Below are positions 4,801 through 7,474 of a stretch of 7,474 nt of DNA, piece after piece. The notes beneath the pieces are model-generated. The model did not search any database. It was not told the origin of the DNA and saw only the letters and a program-made list of their open reading frames with translations. Made by a program: the position numbers and the translations under genes. The stretch's first letter is position 1; each line of letters starts with the position of its first letter. The DNA is taken from contig JACQWU010000080.1 of NCBI GenBank assembly GCA_016209155.1, forward strand, positions 1 through 7,474, given 5' to 3'. The DNA comes from Candidatus Desantisiibacteriota bacterium (GTDB taxonomy: Bacteria; JACRDZ01).

Positions 4801-7474
4801 GTTCTTAATTCCCCTAAATTTTGCATCCAGCTTATTTTTTGTCCCGGATCAATTGATAATGTGCTTTCATAAGAAAAAATAGTATTCACTGAACTTGCTC
4901 CGCCAATTTCTCCCCTGTAAAATGAATAACCATTTCCATCCTGCTCGCTCCATACCTGATATAATTTATCACCTACCCATACCATACTTGAGCTTGTAAT
5001 ATTTCGATCAAGGGAGATAGAAGCCGGAGTCTGTGCTGTTCCAGGAACTACATATTTCCATTGGTTTACTGCACCATCTTGTTCATAGTATGCTATAACA
5101 ACCTGTCCATCAGGAAGCTGTACAAGATGTGAATTTTGCCCTTTAATTCCCGTAGTATAAGCAATATTAAATTTATCAAGCAAAGGCAAACTCGAATCAT
5201 TCATCCCCATTCTATAAAATTCCGTCTTTAGTTTTATTCTGCCTTCATCCTTCTGCCTTCTGCCTTCAGAACCTGCCCATTTTATATAAGGCAGTTTATA
5301 CCAATATTTCCCTTTAAGTTCGCCATATCTAAAATTATGTTTACTATTTGCGCCATATTGCGGCCATTCTATATTCTCAGGATCATACCAGGAATTTGTA
5401 TCTACAACATATACTACCGGTTTTAATTCACTGCCTTTAAGACCCATTGCTACTATTTCTAGTTTCCCGTCTCCCTCTAAATCTGTTAAAATTACAGAAT
5501 TCGCCCCATTTAACCCGAAATCAGCATCCAATTCTATTGGAAATCCATTAACTTTTTCGCCTGTGGAATGGTATGCAAATATTCTATTCTTTGTTATAAT
5601 AATTATTTCATTTTCCCCATCGCCATCTATGTCTCCTATGACCGGAGTGGTGAAGCTGTTATTACCCGAATCAGATATAGACGTTGGAAAGTTATATTCT
5701 TTCCCTTCCATACTTATCACTTTTAACCTGCTATATCCTCCATCCCAGAGACAAATTTCTAATTTCCCATCATTATCTATATCCCCCAGGGAAATACTTA
5801 CTCCCCGTAAAACATTTACTAAATCCGTGATTTTATATATGTGCATTATACTGCCGTCATTGTCATAAATTATTATTTCCCGTAAAGGTTTTCCATAAAA
5901 AGGGTTTCCGCCATAATCTGTTGTACTCCGCTCCTGTAACACCACTATTTCCGGCTCAGGATCATCATCCATGTTTCCTATTGCCTGTGAATAATAGTCA
6001 TATCTGGGATATCTTATAATATAGTTATAAGTGTGCGGCCAGCCGGAGATTGGATCGCCATTTTTATTTATCGTTTCAATCCGGTAATCATTGTAAATAG
6101 ATATATCTTCTTTATCATCTTTATTTAAATCCAAAAGCCCAATACCAACTGGAAAATAATCAGAATCAAGATGAGAATAATTATTTATATCATTCCAGTT
6201 AAACCTGTAGCGCATCATCTGTGTTCCATCTATCTTCCATGCCTTTATTTCAGGGTTTGAGGAATAATGTAAAAATTCCATATATATGTATCTGGCAATT
6301 ATCTCAGGTACCCCATCACCATCTATGTCTCCGGTACTTAATGGATTATAATTTATTCTATCATTTGGATCATAATAGTAATCGCAGGTATTTATTGCTT
6401 GCACTCTGCCCTTGTTGTCTGCCATATATAGTCCGCTTGATTTACCTGCCGCTATTGCTTCTTTCCCATCCAGATTGAAATCTTCGAGTACTGTAAAATT
6501 ATTTGCCATCCAATCATATATTTTCTCCGATAGTTTGATTGGAAAATTTTTTACATTTGTACCATCTTTTTCCCATGCATATAAATGACCTTCAGTATTG
6601 AGCAATATCTCATTTTCCCCATCCCCATCAATATCCCCGACTTCCGGATTTGTATTTCCGCCGTTCCGAAATCTTTCATCATTTAATATCTTTGGCCACC
6701 CTTCCCGCACTTTGTATTCCGGCATACTTATTACCGAGTCATACACCTTTTTTCCAACACTAAACCAGTAATTTATCCTTGATGTATTGTAGTGCGAAGC
6801 TTCAGCTTCGCTATAACTGTAGTGCGAGGCACGAGCCTCGCCTGCTATCGGCTCTATCTTCAATATCTGCACCACTCCCGGCAAACTAATTCCCTCTGTC
6901 TCCATCCACCCTTTTTCATATCCAGCCGCAAGCTCTATTCCCCTTCCGACTTCTGTATTTGTTACCCCCTTACTCTTCCCTCTTGCAAGGAGCTCTTCCG
7001 CTTCCAGACTAACCTGCCACATTTCCCGGCTATATCCCGTAGGAGAACTAAAATTCATCTGCCATACAATGTATGACATGTAGTGCGAGGCTTCAGCCTC
7101 GCTTCCTCCGCTTTGTATCCCGCCTTCTCCGCTCTGTATCCCGCCTCCTCCGCCATATACATTCCCAATTGCATAATAGACATTCCTATCCTCCCCAACA
7201 TAGCTAAGCCATATTTCCGTTGCCCGTGATCCGTTTCCCGTTGTCCGTAAAACATCAAAGCTCTCTTTATATCCATAAGGTAGCGGAACTATTTCTTCTC
7301 TTGTAAAGTTATCTTTATTCGATCGATAAGCAATCTCTTTATCCTGCCTGAGGTAAAATATAACTATATCACTGTCATTGCGAGGCGCATCCGAAGCAAG
7401 CTCTATTATCTTCGGCTTTTCCCCAATCCCAATCTTTTTCTCCTCACTCCATATTATCTGATTTCTGTTTTCTG
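1788..7474 (-). CDS. Giant multi-domain surface/secreted protein with FG-GAP propeller and tandem Ig-like/CARDB domains (5' partial)
   Basis: The frame is open from the window edge (first full codon at 7472) to TAG/TGA-free sequence ending at 1790-1788: 1894 residues. The first ATG, at 7079, is not the start: 131 coherent codons precede it, and it directly follows a translated palindromic repeat. Residues below count from that ATG. The upstream part and residues 1-130 look like beta-propeller strands. Residues about 128-586 hold eight FG-GAP/VCBS calcium loops (DIDGDGENEI near 149, DFNLDGKEAI, DIDGDGVPEI, DLNKDDKEDI, NMDDDPEPEI, DIDNDGKLEI, DIDGDGENEI, DLEGDGKLEI), with GWP/GFP strands between them. 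Residues 790-1662 form about nine Ig-like sandwiches, several opening with the TDK.IY.PG pattern. A CARDB domain starts at 1668 (PDLVIKNVEF) but is lost after VRFGDDGG at 1738. Repeat-encoded inserts lie at 80-97, 606-620, 918-935, 1026-1039, 1713-1726 and 1738-1756. Probably extracellular and adhesive; this is inference. No signal peptide or anchor is in view. Confidence 0.88.
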   Translation of the reverse strand, partial: ENRNQIIWSEEKKIGIGEKPKIIELASDAPRNDSDIVIFYLRQDKEIAYRSNKDNFTREEIVPLPYGYKESFDVLRTTGNGSRATEIWLSYVGEDRNVYYAIGNVYGGGGGIQSGEGGIQSGGSEAEASHYMSYIVWQMNFSSPTGYSREMWQVSLEAEELLARGKSKGVTNTEVGRGIELAAGYEKGWMETEGISLPGVVQILKIEPIAGEARASHYSYSEAEASHYNTSRINYWFSVGKKVYDSVISMPEYKVREGWPKILNDERFRNGGNTNPEVGDIDGDGENEILLNTEGHLYAWEKDGTNVKNFPIKLSEKIYDWMANNFTVLEDFNLDGKEAIAAGKSSGLYMADNKGRVQAINTCDYYYDPNDRINYNPLSTGDIDGDGVPEIIARYIYMEFLHYSSNPEIKAWKIDGTQMMRYRFNWNDINNYSHLDSDYFPVGIGLLDLNKDDKEDISIYNDYRIETINKNGDPISGWPHTYNYIIRYPRYDYYSQAIGNMDDDPEPEIVVLQERSTTDYGGNPFYGKPLREIIIYDNDGSIMHIYKITDLVNVLRGVSISLGDIDNDGKLEICLWDGGYSRLKVISMEGKEYNFPTSISDSGNNSFTTPVIGDIDGDGENEIIIITKNRIFAYHSTGEKVNGFPIELDADFGLNGANSVILTDLEGDGKLEIVAMGLKGSELKPVVYVVDTNSWYDPENIEWPQYGANSKHNFRYGELKGKYWYKLPYIKWAGSEGRRQKDEGRIKLKTEFYRMGMNDSSLPLLDKFNIAYTTGIKGQNSHLVQLPDGQVVIAYYEQDGAVNQWKYVVPGTAQTPASISLDRNITSSSMVWVGDKLYQVWSEQDGNGYSFYRGEIGGASSVNTIFSYESTLSIDPGQKISWMQNLGELRTPGNYLIEGKLISCLGQNLKSSHDEIRVLGTSGISLEVTTDKEIYVPGDIVNIQAILSNKGAGTYDGAIRIYSGENEIYTENIILASGASYTCQTSTIASSNFQLRATANPAIVRNIEVVHPEIQASLDLPSIAGEKSFPVTLRLYNPTKMEIKAEVKRLKAEGRIQKTEDRITEEEIQRITINPQEWVVVKKNMNIQGDTVIAYQISSVDYPSINRTIQKEIKFGERIEIKINPEEKYPAGKINIPYTINNIGELDLDGEVEIEVRRQNSEDRSQNTEKIYIEKGQSKDIQFVADIDSGKYCVKIKYGMDSSEVNFDVVSKEDLKIDKINIGGTSDGLVPVNFEVINTGYNALGGQVEIDTGFYQDRRNFDLVSGEEKFYTFQINAAAVPGGSYPLKISVESGSGFIKVYDTSIVISECKFTVEPVTDVRDYTAGAEGQLAIKIKNIGNRTGKASLTIDIASFHQEKKEIWLIAGEEKEETISFKVPADMINGSYKAEINIEGEKIPVSIPFTVKGLELNVEALFNQQGYKQGDTLNLTLNISNMTNDNLPAIALYCRVKYDTTALEQNFILQDQSTLEYSFPIARVTGEKLFIGIYNAVTNRSVYLNEYYVRQSGEIINLYTDKQVYKPGETVEVTIENTTPGNVTLTGAADWIYKGEIESGQTKQRIQLGWNIATGPYSVQYSFKPKDTNEEYTGNVTYDVAGIKLEINQSSFETYQYLPGDEIKGVLFIESNANIKAKFKSWIQNPPGDDEMLTSGEYNFNIGENRIEFRGKLSTLHSGIHQVFYRFSEPETNQTFLIGGENIEVGNINLSGMKIDREEYPYGSEPIKLNAYIYGVSGGRGDFEIKLDSTIIKQEQIESNGIGVDTTMIAPDQILPGRHVITARIKAGELKSEENIRFDYGTLLPDLVIKNVEFGSTEIAPDGKGYKIIKVEVEKQRELPARGINVRAEVETQNFVSVQELREDRIQVRFGDDGGLDESSPYKSIQYKSIQYRNAIANQC
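1815..1844 (-). repeat. Tandem 15-base duplication in the frame overlap
   Basis: Two adjacent 15-base copies, gtattggattgattt (1815-1829) and gtattgtattgattt (1830-1844), differ at one base. They encode YKSIQ-YKSIQ in the upstream frame and NQYNT-NQSNT in the downstream frame, so neither frame contains a stop. They abut the GTAG palindrome. Confidence 0.85.
1845..1868 (+). repeat. GTAG palindromic (REP-like) element at the frameshift junction
   Basis: GTAG is followed by perfect nine-base arms gggcttgat (1849-1857) and atcaagccc (1860-1868) with a two-base loop. It is read as GLDESSPY in the upstream frame and GLMNQAPT in the downstream frame. It lies in the 1906-1790 window where the protein must change frame, directly beside a 15-base tandem duplication. 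Confidence 0.85.
1916..1943 (-). repeat. GTAGAGACAC-type palindrome translated as VETQNFVSV
   Basis: A perfect 20-base palindrome (1920-1939, arms agacacaaaa/ttttgtgtct) is extended by GTA/TAC flanks to 28 bases with one mismatch (C1919/C1940). Read on the minus strand it begins GTAGAGACAC. It encodes roughly VETQNFVSV inside the CARDB domain, between RAEV and the RIQVRFGD strand. It is an in-frame insertion by appearance. Confidence 0.85.
3964..4012 (-). repeat. Heptanucleotide array B (CAGAAGN family)
   Basis: Seven consecutive heptamers (ttttctg, tattctg, gctcctg, tcttctg, aattctg, ccttctg, acttcta). It encodes RRQNSEDRSQNTEK between two strands of an Ig-like domain, in the same heptapeptide register as array A. 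Confidence 0.85.
4276..4339 (-). repeat. Heptanucleotide array C (CAGAAGN family)
   Basis: Clean heptamers run from 4291 to 4339 (tcttctg twice, tattctg, ccttcag twice, ccttttg, acttcag). A more degenerate part lies at 4276-4290, containing one extra base. It encodes EVKRLKAEGRIQKTEDRITE within an Ig-like domain. Confidence 0.83.
5235..5269 (-). repeat. Heptanucleotide array D (CAGAAGN family)
   Basis: Five heptamers (tattctg, ccttcat, ccttctg twice, ccttcag). It encodes EGRRQKDEGRIK in the linker just after the FG-GAP propeller (after LPYIKWAGS). Confidence 0.85.
6789..6812 (+). repeat. GTAG palindromic (REP-like) element, copy c, translated as SEAEASHY
   Basis: Arms gcgaagc (6794-6800) and gcttcgc (6805-6811) around loop ttca, preceded by GTAGT. 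Relative to copy a, both arm differences (A6798 and T6807) fall opposite each other, so the G-C pair becomes A-T and the hairpin is kept. Both changes are also synonymous, so the peptide is again SEAEASHY. Confidence 0.85.
6819..6842 (+). repeat. GTAG palindromic (REP-like) element, copy b, translated as GEARASHY
   Basis: Seven-base arms gcgaggc (6824-6830) and gcctcgc (6835-6841) around loop acga, preceded by GTAGT. It is in the same orientation and same coding phase as copies a and c, six bases from copy c. It encodes GEARASHY between two beta segments of the large protein. Confidence 0.85.
7080..7103 (+). repeat. GTAG palindromic (REP-like) element, copy a, translated as SEAEASHY
   Basis: On the plus strand it reads GTAGT, then arms gcgaggc (7085-7091) and gcctcgc (7096-7102) around loop ttca. 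The 24 bases are eight codons in the frame of the large gene and encode SEAEASHY. The gene's first ATG (7079) follows at once. Two more copies lie at 6819-6842 and 6789-6812. The 5' GTAG plus hairpin layout matches REP elements linked to RAYT (TnpA-REP) transposases; membership in that class is inference. Confidence 0.85.
7104..7154 (-). repeat. Tandem 21-base repeat encoding GGIQSGE/GGIQSGG
   Basis: Two full units (7104-7124 and 7125-7145, differing at two positions) and nine bases of a third. They encode a glycine-rich seven-residue repeat next to palindrome copy a. The alternative frame gives the AGYRAEKAGYKAEEA stretch of a spurious 73-codon ORF. Confidence 0.82.
7216..7250 (-). repeat. 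Heptanucleotide array E, YCCGTTN family
   Basis: Five heptamers: tccgttg, cccgtga, tccgttt, cccgttg, tccgtaa. This is a different unit from the CAGAAGN family but the same period of seven. It is translated in the large frame as LRTTGNGSRATE, between propeller-like strands. Confidence 0.83.
7374..7401 (+). repeat. GTCATTGCGAGG-type dispersed repeat, translated as LASDAPRND
   Basis: The plus strand starts gtcattgcgaggcgc and ends cgaagcaag, with short imperfect ttgc/gcaa ends. The minus strand is read as LASDAPRND in the large frame. Similar GTCATTGCGAG... sequences occur as dispersed repeats in various bacterial genomes. Only one copy is present here, so the call rests on recognition. Confidence 0.5.
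7454..7474 (-). repeat. Heptanucleotide array F, cut by the window edge
   Basis: Three degenerate heptamers (ttatctg, atttctg, ttttctg) of the same family; the array probably continues past 7474. It encodes ENRNQI at the visible start of the large frame. Confidence 0.55.

Larger units (their letters stand above)
1..7474 (-). pseudogene. Locus-level interpretation: one ancestral giant gene broken by a frameshift and a nonsense codon
   Basis: The three minus-strand reading frames join into one domain series with no gap. The CARDB domain is split at the 1906-1790 frame change, and the alpha/beta domain is split at the TAA 709-707. Neither junction has a convincing ribosome binding site or intergenic spacer. 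The joined product would exceed 2,480 residues and is incomplete at both ends. A pseudogene is the simplest explanation. Sequencing or assembly error in the repeats at 1815-1868, programmed +1 frameshifting, or function as separate polypeptides remain possible. Confidence 0.5.

Noticed and set aside
7055-7276. 73-codon minus-strand ORF
   Set aside because: It is an alternative frame over the 21-base tandem, heptamer array E and palindrome copy a. The large gene's own frame is open throughout and reads as coherent protein.
1019-7474. CRISPR array
   Set aside because: The repeats are adjacent or irregularly spaced, translated, and lack regular unique spacers.

Overview
The whole window is coding on the minus strand. 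Read 7474 to 1, it is one very large, multi-domain surface or secreted protein now broken into three reading frames: 7474-1788 (open at the window edge), 1882-707, and 706-1 (open at the other edge). I see no intergenic region, promoter, terminator, RNA gene, CRISPR array or transposase gene. The sequence is AT-rich, with some GC-richer short repeats. The organism cannot be named from this window. The architecture (integrin-like FG-GAP propeller, long run of Ig-like/CARDB domains, FN3) and the dense short dispersed repeats fit an environmental, probably uncultured, bacterium with a repeat-rich genome.

Layout along the gene. At 7474-7080 there is a beta-propeller-like stretch lying upstream of the first ATG. 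At about 6700-5320 there is a propeller of eight Ca2+-loop FG-GAP/VCBS repeats. At about 5320-4710 there is a second repetitive beta region. From about 4700 to 2090 there is a chain of roughly nine Ig-like beta-sandwiches. At 2080-1740 there is a CARDB-type domain that is split by a frame change. At about 1730-1460 there is a bacterial Ig-like domain, then FN3 (about 1460-1180), then a Rossmann-like domain resembling the glutamine-amidotransferase/ThuA fold (about 1160-430). That last domain is interrupted by an in-frame TAA at 709-707. At about 420-1 there is a final beta domain and an alpha-helical tail that leaves the window.

The most striking content is short repeats inside the coding sequence. 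(1) Four kinds of palindrome begin with the tetranucleotide GTAG (7080-7103, 6819-6842, 6789-6812, 1916-1943, 1845-1868, 1061-1084). This is the layout of REP elements mobilised by RAYT transposases, but here they are translated. (2) Tandem heptanucleotide arrays of the CAGAAGN family occur at 1322-1354, 3964-4012, 4276-4339, 5235-5269 and 7454-7474, and an unrelated heptamer family occurs at 7216-7250. (3) There are tandem 15-, 18- and 21-base repeats and one GTCATTGCGAGG-type element. Most encode polar segments at likely loop or linker positions and keep the frame. One, at 1845-1868, sits exactly where the frame is lost.

The simplest reading is a giant adhesin-like protein whose loops accept mobile micro-repeats. 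It has recently lost integrity (frameshift plus nonsense codon) unless recoding or assembly error explains the breaks.
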